Translations under genes and position numbers: made by a program | Notes under the pieces: model-generated | The model's input: only the letters and a program-made list of their open reading frames with translations | Database searches by the model: none | What the model was told of the DNA's origin: nothing | Source of the DNA: Mycolicibacterium lacusdiani | GTDB taxonomy: Bacteria; Actinomycetota; Actinomycetes; Mycobacteriales; Mycobacteriaceae | Direction: 5' to 3' | Assembly: GCF_021916785.1 (NCBI RefSeq) | Contig: NZ_JAKCFC010000013.1 | Span: 109,097 to 173,096 of the forward strand | Length of the DNA stretch: 64,000 bases | Part shown: in pieces, positions 7,760 through 16,437 of the stretch | Layout of the letters: the number at the start of each line of letters is the position of its first letter | Position numbering within the stretch: the first letter of the stretch is position 1

Positions 7760-8950
7760 GTGTCCGGTGGAATGAGCTTTGAACTCAGCGAGGATCAGGA
7801 GCTGATCCGCAAGTCCGTCGCCGAACTCGCGGGCAGGTTCGACGATCACTACTGGATGGAGAAGGACGAGGCCCACGAATTCCCTCGAGAGTTCTACGAC
7901 GCCATCGCCAGCGGCGGTTGGCTGGGCATGACGATCCCCGAGGAGTACGGCGGGCACGGACTCGGCATCACCGAGGCCTGCCTGCTGCTCGAGGAGGTGT
8001 CGCGGTCGGGTGCTGCGATGAACGGCGCCAGCGCCATTCACCTCTCCATCTTCGGCATGCAACCCGTGGTCAAGCACGGCTCCGACGAACTGAAGGCCCG
8101 CACCCTGCCGCGGATCGTCGACGGTGACCTGCACGTCTGCTTCGGCGTCACCGAACCGGGAGCGGGGCTAGACACCTCCCGCATCACGACGTTCGCCAAG
8201 CGCGAGGGCGACGCCTACCGAGTGAACGGCCGCAAGGTGTGGATCTCGAAGGCACTCGAGTCCGAGAAGATCCTGCTGCTGACCCGCACCGAGTCCCCCG
8301 AGGACCTGGCGAAGCGTGGCGCCAAGAAGACCGACGGCATGACGCTGTTCATGACCGACCTCGACCGCGCCCACGTCGACATCCGGCCGATCAAGAAGAT
8401 GGGCCGCAACGCCGTCAGCTCCAACGAGCTGTTCATCGACGACCTGATGGTGCCGGTGGAGGACCGCGTCGGCGAGGAGGGGCAGGGCTTCAAGTACATC
8501 CTCGACGGCCTGAATCCGGAGCGCATGCTCATCGCGGCCGAGGCCCTCGGCATCGGGCGGGTCGCACTCGAGAAGGCGGTCAAGTACGGCAACGAGCGCG
8601 TCGTGTTCAACCGGCCGATCGGCATGAACCAGGGTCTGCAGTTCCCGCTCGCGGACTCGCTGGCCCGCCTCGACGCCGCCGAACTGGTGCTGCGCAAGGC
8701 CACCTGGCTCTACGACAACGGCAAACCCTGTGGCCGCGAGGCGAATACGGCCAAGTACCTGTGCGCCGACGCCGGCTTCGCCGCCGCCGACCGGGCGCTG
8801 CAGCTGCACGGCGGGATGGGCTACTCCGAGGAGTACCACGTGTCACGGTACTTCCGGGAAGCCCGTCTGATGAAGATCGCTCCGGTGAGCCAGGAGATGA
8901 TCCTCAACTTCCTTGGCGAGCACGTGCTCGGCCTTCCGCGTAGCTACTGA
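7760..8950 (+). CDS. Acyl-CoA dehydrogenase (396 aa)
   Basis: FadE-type flavoprotein of normal length. It shows FELSEDQELIRKSVAEL at the N terminus, the FAD loop CFGVTEPGAGLDTSRI, RVVFNRPIGMNQGLQFPLAD in the C-terminal domain and LQLHGGMGYSEEYHVSRYFR. The usual GT.E tail signature is replaced by a sequence reading IAPVSQEMILNFLGE, typical of a divergent branch. The start is GTG 7760 behind GAGGAGGACGTC. The 116-base gap before it could hold its own promoter. It heads a run of closely spaced genes (SDR, CoA-transferase, hydratase, thiolase, second dehydrogenase) that together make a complete acyl-CoA degradation set. Confidence 0.92.
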   Translation: MSGGMSFELSEDQELIRKSVAELAGRFDDHYWMEKDEAHEFPREFYDAIASGGWLGMTIPEEYGGHGLGITEACLLLEEVSRSGAAMNGASAIHLSIFGMQPVVKHGSDELKARTLPRIVDGDLHVCFGVTEPGAGLDTSRITTFAKREGDAYRVNGRKVWISKALESEKILLLTRTESPEDLAKRGAKKTDGMTLFMTDLDRAHVDIRPIKKMGRNAVSSNELFIDDLMVPVEDRVGEEGQGFKYILDGLNPERMLIAAEALGIGRVALEKAVKYGNERVVFNRPIGMNQGLQFPLADSLARLDAAELVLRKATWLYDNGKPCGREANTAKYLCADAGFAAADRALQLHGGMGYSEEYHVSRYFREARLMKIAPVSQEMILNFLGEHVLGLPRSY

Positions 8951-8968
8951 GAACGGAGCACGACGAGC

Positions 8969-9730
8969 ATGGGGTACTTCGACCTGACCGGCCGGACGGC
9001 CATGGTGACCGGCGCCGGCGCTCCGGCAGGCATCGGCGCGGCAGTCGCCACGGCCCTGGCCGAGGCGGGCGCGGCGGTGCTCGTCACCGACATCGACGGT
9101 GACGCAGCCGCGGCGGTCGCCGAGACGATCCGCGCCTCGGGCGGCACCGCAGACAGCCACGTCCTCGACGTCGGTGACCGCGCTGCCGCCGACGCCGCAG
9201 CCGCCGCTGCCGCCGAACTCGGCGGAGGAGCACTGCACATCCTGGTCAACAACGCGGGCGTGACCGCGCCTGCGATGTTCCCCAAGCTCACCGACGAGAC
9301 GTTCCGCCTGACCTTCGACGTGCACGTGATGGGTACGTTCCACTGCACTCAGGCCGCGTTGCCATACATTCCCACCGATGGCACCGGCCGCATCATCAAC
9401 GTCACGTCGGCGGCGGGCCTCACCGGCACCCTCGGCCAGGTGAACTACTCGGCTGCCAAGGCCGGGCTGATCGGGTTCACGAAGTCGTTGGCCCGCGAGC
9501 TGGCCACCAAGAGCATCATGGTCAATGCCCTTGCCCCCCTTGCGGCTACGCCCATGACCGAGACGATCCGCACCAACGAGAAGTTCGCCGCCAACATGAT
9601 GGCGCGTATTCCCATGAAGCGGTGGGCGGAGCCTGCCGAGATCGCGGGGGCGTTCGTGTTCATGGCGTCGGATGCCGCGTCGTACGTCACCGGCCAGGTG
9701 CTGCCGGTCGACGGCGGCATGGTCATGTGA
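8969..9730 (+). CDS. Short-chain dehydrogenase/reductase (253 aa)
   Basis: Classical SDR: the nucleotide-binding turn is TGAGAPAGIG (residues about 10-20), the structural motif is NNAG and the catalytic residues are in YSAAK. The C terminus SYVTGQVLPVDGGMVM is standard. In this operon it most likely oxidises a 3-hydroxyacyl-CoA or a ring hydroxyl with NAD(P)+. The ATG lies 18 bases after the dehydrogenase stop. Its own stop codon overlaps the GTG of the CoA-transferase (GTGA), which indicates coupled translation. Confidence 0.92.
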   Translation: MGYFDLTGRTAMVTGAGAPAGIGAAVATALAEAGAAVLVTDIDGDAAAAVAETIRASGGTADSHVLDVGDRAAADAAAAAAAELGGGALHILVNNAGVTAPAMFPKLTDETFRLTFDVHVMGTFHCTQAALPYIPTDGTGRIINVTSAAGLTGTLGQVNYSAAKAGLIGFTKSLARELATKSIMVNALAPLAATPMTETIRTNEKFAANMMARIPMKRWAEPAEIAGAFVFMASDAASYVTGQVLPVDGGMVM

Positions 9731-10959
9731 CCACCGTGCCGAATCCCTCGAACGCGCCGCTGGCAGGCGTCACGATCGTTGCCATGGAGCAGGCGGTGGC
9801 CGCCCCGATGTGCACCCGGGTGCTCGCCGACTTCGGCGCGCGCGTGATCAAGGTCGAGAACCCAAGGGGCGGTGACTTCGCCCGCGACTACGACGACGTC
9901 GTGAACGGTCCCGGCGGGCTGGCCGCCCACTTCGTGTGGTGCAACCGCGGCAAGGAGTCGGTGACGCTCAACACGAAGTCGCCCGAAGGCGTGGAACTGC
10001 TGCACCGGCTGCTCGACGGTGCCGACGCCTTCGTCTCCAACCTCGCGCCGGGTGCGCTGGCCCGCCTCGGGCTCACCGCCGCGGACCTCGCGCAGCGCCA
10101 CCCCGGCGTCATACCGCTGGAGATCGACGGCTATGGCCCCGGCGGACCCATCTCGCACAAGCGCGCCTATGACCTTCTGGTGCAGGCGGAGTCGGGGTCC
10201 TGCGCGATCACCGGATATCCCGGGATGCCTGCCAAGCCGGGTCCCGCGATGGCCGACTTCACCACAGGGCTCTACGCGGCGATCTCCATCCTGGCGCTGC
10301 TGTTCGGGCGCGGCACTCGACCTGCGGGATCCCCGGCACCGTCAGTGGAGCTGAGCCTGTTCGACGTGATGACCGACGTGATGGGCTACGCGCTCACCTA
10401 CACGCAGCACTCCGGCATCGACCAGGAGCCGCTCGGCGTCGGCTCACCCGCGGTGGCACCCTATGGCGCGTTCCCCACCGGGGATGGCCAGACCGTCGTC
10501 CTTGGCACCACCAACGACCGCGAATGGCAGCGGGTGGCCCGCGAGATCATCGACCGGCCCGACCTCGCGGACGACCCGCGCTTCTCCACCAACTCCGGCC
10601 GCTGCGCGCACCGTGCGATCCTCGACGAGGCCATCGGGACGTGGTGTGCCCTGCACGATCTCGCCGAGATCCAGCGCATCGCCGACGAAGCCGGGATCGG
10701 CAACTCGCGGTACAACGTCCCGAGCGAGGTGATCAGGCATCCCCAGCTGAGGGCGCGCAACCGATGGGGCACCGTCGGCACCCGAAAGGGAGACATCGCC
10801 GCGCTGCGCCCGCCGCCGGTCATCAGCGGCTTCACTCAGCCGATGGGCGCGGTACCCGGCCTCGGCGAGCACACCGACGCGGTGCTGGGCGAATTAGGCG
10901 TCACCGCCGACGAATTGGCGCGGTTGCGGGCCGACGGCGTGATCGGGCCCGCGCACTGA
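9727..10959 (+). CDS. CaiB/BaiF family (class III) CoA-transferase (410 aa)
   Basis: Class III CoA-transferase, which moves CoA between carboxylic acids through an aspartyl-anhydride intermediate. The N terminus PLAGVTIVAMEQAVAAPMCT, the segment VLADFGARVIKVENP and later CNRGKESVTLNTKSPEG are typical. The start taken is GTG 9727, overlapping the SDR stop; the frame is open further upstream but that part is shadow of the SDR. The stop overlaps the hydratase start. A second member of this family is at 59726. It probably activates or recycles the CoA ester of the pathway acid. Confidence 0.9.
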   Translation: MTTVPNPSNAPLAGVTIVAMEQAVAAPMCTRVLADFGARVIKVENPRGGDFARDYDDVVNGPGGLAAHFVWCNRGKESVTLNTKSPEGVELLHRLLDGADAFVSNLAPGALARLGLTAADLAQRHPGVIPLEIDGYGPGGPISHKRAYDLLVQAESGSCAITGYPGMPAKPGPAMADFTTGLYAAISILALLFGRGTRPAGSPAPSVELSLFDVMTDVMGYALTYTQHSGIDQEPLGVGSPAVAPYGAFPTGDGQTVVLGTTNDREWQRVAREIIDRPDLADDPRFSTNSGRCAHRAILDEAIGTWCALHDLAEIQRIADEAGIGNSRYNVPSEVIRHPQLRARNRWGTVGTRKGDIAALRPPPVISGFTQPMGAVPGLGEHTDAVLGELGVTADELARLRADGVIGPAH

Positions 10960-11771
10960 TGGCCGAATCCACCGACGACGACGTGCTGCTGACCTCCGAT
11001 CACGACGGCGTGCGGACGCTGACGCTGAACCGGCCCGAGCGCAAGAACGCACTGGACGCACGATCCTGGGTGGCGCTGGCCGATGCCCTGCGCGCACTCA
11101 AGCGCGACCGCGACGTCCGCGCGCTGATCCTCACCGGCGCCGGTGACGCATTCTGCTCCGGCGCCGACATCTCGGTGCCCGAGGACGTCCACCCCCGGTA
11201 CAAGCTGGACCGGCTGACCGACGTCGCGCTCGCGCTGCACGAGTTGGCGATACCGACGATCGCCAAGGTCCGCGGCGTCGCGGTCGGCGCCGGCTGGAAC
11301 CTCGCGCTGGGATGCGACCTCGTGGTGGCGACGCCCGAGTCACGGTTCTGCCAGATCTTCACCAAGCGCGGGCTGTCGGTCGATCTCGGTGGGTCGTGGC
11401 TGCTGCCCAAACTGGTCGGGCTGCAGCAGGCCAAGCGACTCGTGCTGCTGGCGGACATGATCGACGCGACGGAGGCGCACGACATGGGTCTCGTCACCTG
11501 GGTACGCCCCGCGGGCGAGATCGACGACTTCGTCGACGATCTCGCGCGCCGACTCGCCAACGGCCCGCCGTATGCGCTGGCGCAGAGCAAGGCGCTGCTC
11601 AACGACGGGGCCGACACGACGCTGCGCCAGGCGCTGGCCAATGAGGCCCGCGCACAACCGGGGAACTTCGCGACGGCAGACTCGCGAGAGGCCTACGCCG
11701 CCTTCGCCATGAGGCGCGACCCGGAGTTCACCGGTCGATGGGCTTCGAACGAGAGAGAGCAGGAGCAATGA
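10959..11771 (+). CDS. Enoyl-CoA hydratase/isomerase family protein (270 aa)
   Basis: Crotonase-fold protein. It shows VRTLTLNRPERKNALD at the N terminus, the first oxyanion-hole element AFCSGADIS and the second GVAVGAGWNLALGCDLVVA. The usual glutamate region after the second motif reads KRGLSVDLGGSWLLPKLVG with Asp, so the protein may be an isomerase or carbon-carbon hydrolase rather than a standard hydratase; this needs structure comparison. The ATG overlaps the CoA-transferase stop and the stop overlaps the thiolase start. Confidence 0.9.
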   Translation: MAESTDDDVLLTSDHDGVRTLTLNRPERKNALDARSWVALADALRALKRDRDVRALILTGAGDAFCSGADISVPEDVHPRYKLDRLTDVALALHELAIPTIAKVRGVAVGAGWNLALGCDLVVATPESRFCQIFTKRGLSVDLGGSWLLPKLVGLQQAKRLVLLADMIDATEAHDMGLVTWVRPAGEIDDFVDDLARRLANGPPYALAQSKALLNDGADTTLRQALANEARAQPGNFATADSREAYAAFAMRRDPEFTGRWASNEREQEQ

Positions 11772-12913
11772 GGGAAACCGTCATCGTCGGGGCCGTGCGC
11801 ACGCCCGTTGGCAAGCGCAACGGCGGACTGTCCGAACAGCACGCCGCCGACCTGTCGGCGGTGGTGCTCAACGAACTCGCCGAACGCACCGGCGTCGACC
11901 CGGCCGTCGTCGACGACGTGGTGTGGGGCTGCGTATCCCAGGTGGGGGACCAGTCGAGCAACATCGGCCGCTACGCCGTTCTGGCCGCGGGCTGGCCCGA
12001 GCACATCCCTGGCACCACGGTGAACCGTGCCTGCGGGTCCAGCCAGCAGGCCCTGGATTTCGCGGTGCAGGCCGTGATGTCGGGCCAGCAGGACGTGGTG
12101 GTCGCCGGGGGAGTCGAGGTGATGAGCCGGGTGCCGCTGGGCTCCGCGCGCGCCACCGGCATGCCATACGGACCGAAAGTGCTTGCCAGGTATGACGACT
12201 TCTCGTTCAACCAGGGCATCTCGGCGGAGCTGATCGCCCAGCAGTGGGGGCTGTCGCGGGCCCGCCTCGATGAGTACTCGGCCCGATCGCACGAACGGGC
12301 CGCGGCGGCGCAGGACGCGGGTGCCTTCACCGACCAGATCGTCCCCGTGTTCACCGACGGCGGCGTCGTGACCGACGACGAGGGCATCCGTCGCGGCACC
12401 ACGCCCGAGAAGCTCGCCGGGCTCAAGCCCGCGTTCACCGAGGACGGGGTCATCCACGCGGGCAACTCCTCGCAGATCTCCGACGGTGCGGCGGCGCTTC
12501 TCGTCATGACCGCCGAGAACGCCGTCTCCCTCGGGCTCACCCCGCTCGCCCGCTACGTCGCGGGTGCCGTCACCGGCGCCGACCCCAAACTCATGCTCAC
12601 GGGCCCCATCCCGGCAACGGAGAAGGTGCTGCACAAGGCGGGAGTCGGCATCGCCGACGTCGGGGTGTTCGAGGTGAACGAGGCCTTCGCGCCGGTGCCG
12701 TTGGCGTGGCTCGCCGACACCGGCGCCGACGAGGATGCGCTCAACCCGCTGGGCGGCGCGATCGCGCTCGGCCACCCGCTCGGCGCGTCGGGTGCGGTGC
12801 TGATGACCCGCATGATCCATCACATGCGCGACAACGGAATTCGGTACGGCCTGCAGACGATGTGCGAGGGCGGCGGCACCGCCAACGCCACGCTCGTCGA
12901 ACTGCTGCCCTGA
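11768..12913 (+). CDS. Thiolase / acetyl-CoA acyltransferase (381 aa)
   Basis: Biosynthetic/degradative thiolase with a complete active site: nucleophile C89 in NRACGSSQQA, the histidine in IALGHPLGASGA and the C-terminal cysteine in TMCEGGGTANATL. It should cleave 3-ketoacyl-CoA to a shortened acyl-CoA plus acetyl- or propionyl-CoA. The ATG at 11768 overlaps the hydratase stop. Contrast it with the cysteine-less thiolase-like fusion at 44587-46239 and with the decayed thiolase end at 61484-61717. Confidence 0.93.
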   Translation: MRETVIVGAVRTPVGKRNGGLSEQHAADLSAVVLNELAERTGVDPAVVDDVVWGCVSQVGDQSSNIGRYAVLAAGWPEHIPGTTVNRACGSSQQALDFAVQAVMSGQQDVVVAGGVEVMSRVPLGSARATGMPYGPKVLARYDDFSFNQGISAELIAQQWGLSRARLDEYSARSHERAAAAQDAGAFTDQIVPVFTDGGVVTDDEGIRRGTTPEKLAGLKPAFTEDGVIHAGNSSQISDGAAALLVMTAENAVSLGLTPLARYVAGAVTGADPKLMLTGPIPATEKVLHKAGVGIADVGVFEVNEAFAPVPLAWLADTGADEDALNPLGGAIALGHPLGASGAVLMTRMIHHMRDNGIRYGLQTMCEGGGTANATLVELLP

Positions 12914-12941
12914 CCCGAGCCCCCGACCCGAAGGAGGCGCC

Positions 12942-14090
12942 ATGCGCCGAGACCTCTTCACCGAAGACCACGAGTCGTTCCGCGAACTGGCCCACGACTT
13001 CGTCGAGAAGGAAGTGGTGCCGCACTATCCCGAGTGGGAGAAGGGCGGCCGGATGCCTCGCGAGGTGTTCGAGAAGATGGGCTCGCTCGGCATGCTGGGC
13101 ATGGCGATTCCCGAGGAATACGGCGGTGGCGGGATGCCCGACTACCGCTACAACGTGGTGCTGCAGGAGGAGTCGGCGAAAGCGCTCGTCACGCTGTCCA
13201 CGGTGCGGACCCAGCTCGAGGTGATCCTGCCGTATTTCCTGCACTACGCGAACGCGGAGCAGCGCACCCGGTGGTTCCCCGGCCTGGCGAGCGGTGCACT
13301 GCTCACCGCGGTGGCGATGACCGAGCCAGGCACCGGCTCCGACCTCGCGGGGATGCGCACCACGGCGGTGCGGGACGGCGACCACTGGATCGTCAACGGC
13401 GCCAAGACGTTCATCACCGGCGGCATGCAGGCCGACCTGGTGATCGTGGTGGCCCGCACGTCCACCGACCCCGACAACCGGCGCAAGGGGCTGACGCTGC
13501 TGGTGGTCGAGGACGGCATGCCGGGGTTCACCCGCGGCCGCGAACTGGAGAAGATGGGCTGCAAGGTCCAGGACACCGCGGAGCTGTCGTTCGTCGACGT
13601 CCGGGTGCCCGCAGCGAACGTGCTCGGCGAGGTCGACGAGGCGTTCGGATATCTCGGGCACAACCTGCCGCAGGAGCGGCTGACCGTCGCGGTCGGTTCG
13701 GTCGCCCAGGCGCGTTCGGCGATCGGCGCGGCCATCGAGTACACCCAGAGCCGCAAGGCGTTCGGGACCCCGGTGGCGTCGTTCCAGAACACGAAGTTCG
13801 AACTGGCCGCGTGCTCGACCGAGGTCGAGGCGGCCCAGGCGATGCTCGACCGGGCGGTCACGCTGCACGTCGATGGCGAATTGTCGGCGCCCGACGCCGC
13901 GCGGGTGAAGCTCTTCTGCACCGAGATGCAGGCCCGGGTCATCGACCGCTGTCTGCAGCTGTTCGGCGGCTACGGCTACATGATGGAGTATCCGATCGCC
14001 CGGCTCTACACCGACGCCCGCGTGGCCCGAATCTACGCCGGGACCAGCGAGGTCATGAAGGTGATCATCGCGAAGTCGCTGGGCCTCTGA
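12942..14090 (+). CDS. Acyl-CoA dehydrogenase (382 aa)
   Basis: Full-length FadE-type flavoprotein. The FAD loop is AMTEPGTGSDLAGMR, followed by TQSRKAFGTPVASFQNTKFE and LFGGYGYMMEYPIARLYTD, ending IYAGTSEVMKVIIAKSLGL. The residue before GTSE is Ala rather than the Glu of medium-chain enzymes, so the catalytic base must come from another position. It starts after a strong ribosome site (AAGGAGG) 28 bases past the thiolase. It is the last gene of the beta-oxidation run; a TetR gene follows after 167 bases. Confidence 0.93.
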   Translation: MRRDLFTEDHESFRELAHDFVEKEVVPHYPEWEKGGRMPREVFEKMGSLGMLGMAIPEEYGGGGMPDYRYNVVLQEESAKALVTLSTVRTQLEVILPYFLHYANAEQRTRWFPGLASGALLTAVAMTEPGTGSDLAGMRTTAVRDGDHWIVNGAKTFITGGMQADLVIVVARTSTDPDNRRKGLTLLVVEDGMPGFTRGRELEKMGCKVQDTAELSFVDVRVPAANVLGEVDEAFGYLGHNLPQERLTVAVGSVAQARSAIGAAIEYTQSRKAFGTPVASFQNTKFELAACSTEVEAAQAMLDRAVTLHVDGELSAPDAARVKLFCTEMQARVIDRCLQLFGGYGYMMEYPIARLYTDARVARIYAGTSEVMKVIIAKSLGL

Positions 14091-14226
14091 CCGCGACTTC
14101 GGCGCGCTTTCCGGCGCGCGACGCGGGAATCCGCGCCGAAATCGCGCCTGGACCTGCGATGTGACGCGCGTCCGAACCGAGTTTCGCTGAGACCCTTGTC
14201 ACACGGCCCTAACCTACCTACTGTGT

Positions 14227-14246
14227 GTTCAGTTGGTTGGTTGAAC
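14227..14246. promoter_or_regulatory. Candidate TetR operator GTTCA-N10-TGAAC
   Basis: An inverted repeat with GTTCA and TGAAC arms spanning 20 bases, ending 11 bases before the GTG start of the TetR gene at 14258. The spacer is a GGTT-rich direct repeat. Its place at the gene start suggests autoregulation; no second copy was noticed in the window. Confidence 0.4.
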
Positions 14247-14257
14247 GAAGGGGTTCA

Positions 14258-14929
14258 GTGTCTGCCGCAACGCAGTCCCAGAACGTGACGGCACCGCTAC
14301 AGCGGCCGTACGCATCGCTGCTGGCGAAGGGTGACGACCGCAAGCTACGCATCCTCTCGGTGGCCGAACGCCTGCTCGCGCGCAACGGCTGGCGCAACAC
14401 CTCGCTCGCCCAGATCGCCAAGGAGGCGGGCGTCAGCCCGGCCGGCCTGCTGCACCACTTCGAGTCCAAGGAACAGCTGCTCAACGCGGTGCTCGACGCG
14501 CGCGACGCCGACGACGACACCCATGCCGACCGGTCCGGCGACCTCGTCACCGAGATCTGCCGGGTGGCCGAACGGTTCGACCGGGCTCCCGAGCTGGTGG
14601 GCACCTTCACGGTGCTGCTGATCGAGAACATTGCGCCCGACGCGCCGCTGCACGACCGGCTGCTGCAGCGTCAACGCGCGGCGGTCGAGATCGTCGCCGA
14701 CCTGATCCGACGGGGCCAGGCCGCCGGGCGGTACCGCACCGACTTCGACCCGGCCATCAAGGCCGTCGAGATTTTGGCATTCGTCAATGGAATGGAGACC
14801 GCATGGCTGCTCGACCCTTCGATTCCCCTCAACGACGTGTTCAAGCAGTACGGCGAGTCGCTGGCACGCGACTTCGTCCCGCCGGCGGCAGGCACGGCGA
14901 GCACGGGCCGGACCAGGAGCGCGACGTGA
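14258..14929 (+). CDS. TetR family transcriptional regulator (223 aa)
   Basis: The N-terminal helix-turn-helix is clear: RILSVAERLLARNGWRNTSL then QIAKEAGVSPAGLLHHFESK, followed by a ligand-binding helical domain. The start taken is GTG 14258 behind GAAGGGGTTC; an in-frame ATG at 14225 would place the inverted repeat at 14227-14246 inside the gene and is less likely. It lies downstream of the beta-oxidation run and overlaps the next gene by four bases. The target is probably its own unit and perhaps the preceding operon (inference). Confidence 0.9.
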   Translation: MSAATQSQNVTAPLQRPYASLLAKGDDRKLRILSVAERLLARNGWRNTSLAQIAKEAGVSPAGLLHHFESKEQLLNAVLDARDADDDTHADRSGDLVTEICRVAERFDRAPELVGTFTVLLIENIAPDAPLHDRLLQRQRAAVEIVADLIRRGQAAGRYRTDFDPAIKAVEILAFVNGMETAWLLDPSIPLNDVFKQYGESLARDFVPPAAGTASTGRTRSAT

Positions 14930-15435
14930 GGTACCGCCTCGACGTCGTCGCCGCGAGCGTCTCCGAGGTGGTCACCCACGCCGGTGGCTGGCTCGTCGAT
15001 CGCGTGATGGCCGGGTGGGACGTCACGGTGCTCATCTCCGGTACCGAGGACCTGCGGCCGCTGTTGATCCTCGGCGTGGAGGTTCAGGATCTCGAGGTGG
15101 CCCTCGAGATGTGGGCCGAGCGCCCGCATCCGCAGACCGTCGCGGTCTCGGCCAACCTGTTCACCTCCGACGCCCGCGTGCGCGAGGGCGTGATGAACGC
15201 GCTCGACCACGGCATGACCGAGGTGACCCTGTGGGGCGAAGACTGGCCCGACCGGCTCGACGCCACGGTCGGATCCTTCGAGCACCCGCTGAGCGCCGCG
15301 GCCAGGGCGTTCAAGGCCCAGGCGCTCGCAGCAGCGGGCGTGGTCGACGCGACCGCGATCGGGCAGGCCGAGACGTTCCTCTGCGGCGTCACCGCGGTGC
15401 CGTCGGTGGCAGCGGATCTGGTTCCGGCGAGCTGA
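14926..15435 (+). CDS. Hypothetical protein coupled to tetR (169 aa)
   Basis: No family was recognised. The frame starts at GTG 14926 within the tetR stop (GTGA). The protein is a mixed alpha/beta, soluble sequence with segments such as VTVLISGTEDLRPLLILGVE and WGEDWPDRLDATVGSFEHPL. It has no signal peptide, no transmembrane stretch and no obvious cofactor motif. Strict coupling to the regulator suggests a function linked to the same signal. It converges with the quinone-oxidoreductase-like gene 24 bases further on. Confidence 0.7.
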   Translation: MRYRLDVVAASVSEVVTHAGGWLVDRVMAGWDVTVLISGTEDLRPLLILGVEVQDLEVALEMWAERPHPQTVAVSANLFTSDARVREGVMNALDHGMTEVTLWGEDWPDRLDATVGSFEHPLSAAARAFKAQALAAAGVVDATAIGQAETFLCGVTAVPSVAADLVPAS

Positions 15436-15459
15436 CTGGCGGCTGATCGACGGCTGGCG

Positions 15460-16434
15460 TCAGCCCGCGCCGCTCACGTCGATCAGCACCTTGCCGATCG
15501 CCCGGCCGTCGGCGACGTGGCGCAGCGCGGCCGCGGCGTCGGCGAGCGGGTACGTCGCGCCGACGTGCGGCGACACCCGCCCCGTGGCGAGCAACTCGTG
15601 GAGTTCGCCTTCGTTGCGGGCGAACTCGTCGCTCGGGACGTCCTGGAACTGGAACCCGACGATGCGGATCCCCTTGACCAGCACCAGGTTCAGGGGGATG
15701 CGCGGGATCTCTCCGGAGGCGTAGCCGACGGTGACGAAGCGGCCACCTCGACGCAGCGACCGCAGGGCGGGCTCGGACAGGGCGCCGCCCACCGGGTCCA
15801 CGACCGCAGCGGCACCCTCCGGTAGCGCGGCCCGCAGCGCCGCACGCAGGTCGACGTCACGATGACCGATGACGGTCGTCGCGCCGTATCGTGCTGCGGC
15901 ATCGAGCTTCTCCGATGTAGACGCCACGGCGGTGACCCTGGCCCCGAGCGCCACGCCGAGTTGCACCGCGGCGAGGCCGACGCCGCCGCCCGCGCCAAGC
16001 ACCACCAGGTCGTCACCGGGCTCGATCGCCGCGACCGAGCGCAGCGTGTGATACGCCGTGCGGTGTCCCACGCCGAACGCCGCGGCGGTCGCGGTGGCAA
16101 TGCCCGCCGGGATGCGCGCTAGGCCACCGGTCGGCACGGCGACGAGTTCGGCGAACGCGCCGACCATGCCCGTGCCGGTCACCCGGTCACCGACGGCGAA
16201 TCCACCGCTGTCGCCGCGGGTCTCGATGATCCGGCCGGCGAACTCGCTGCCCGGCACGAACGGTACGGGAACGTTGACCTGGTAGTCGCCGGCGATCAAT
16301 AGGATGTCGGGGAAGTTGACGGCCGCTGCATCGACGCGAACCAAGACCTGCCCGTCGGCGAGCCGTGGCGGCGGCATCTCCTCGACCCGCACCACCTCGG
16401 GTGGCCCGTAGGCAGGGCACAGTGCAGCGCGCAC
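15460..16434 (-). CDS. NADPH:quinone oxidoreductase-like MDR protein (324 aa)
   Basis: Zinc-independent medium-chain dehydrogenase/reductase. It shows MRAALCPAYGPPEVVRVEE at the start, VPFVPGSEFAGRI in the catalytic domain, the Rossmann motif LGAGGGVGLAAVQLG and a C-terminal ALRHVADGRAIGKVLIDV. The structural zinc cysteines are missing, as expected for the quinone oxidoreductase/enoyl reductase branch. It probably reduces an activated double bond with NADPH. It is the last gene of the leftward tetR-fadE-aph-qor unit, three bases after the preceding gene. Confidence 0.9.
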   Translation of the reverse strand: MRAALCPAYGPPEVVRVEEMPPPRLADGQVLVRVDAAAVNFPDILLIAGDYQVNVPVPFVPGSEFAGRIIETRGDSGGFAVGDRVTGTGMVGAFAELVAVPTGGLARIPAGIATATAAAFGVGHRTAYHTLRSVAAIEPGDDLVVLGAGGGVGLAAVQLGVALGARVTAVASTSEKLDAAARYGATTVIGHRDVDLRAALRAALPEGAAAVVDPVGGALSEPALRSLRRGGRFVTVGYASGEIPRIPLNLVLVKGIRIVGFQFQDVPSDEFARNEGELHELLATGRVSPHVGATYPLADAAAALRHVADGRAIGKVLIDVSGAG

Positions 16435-16437
16435 GGG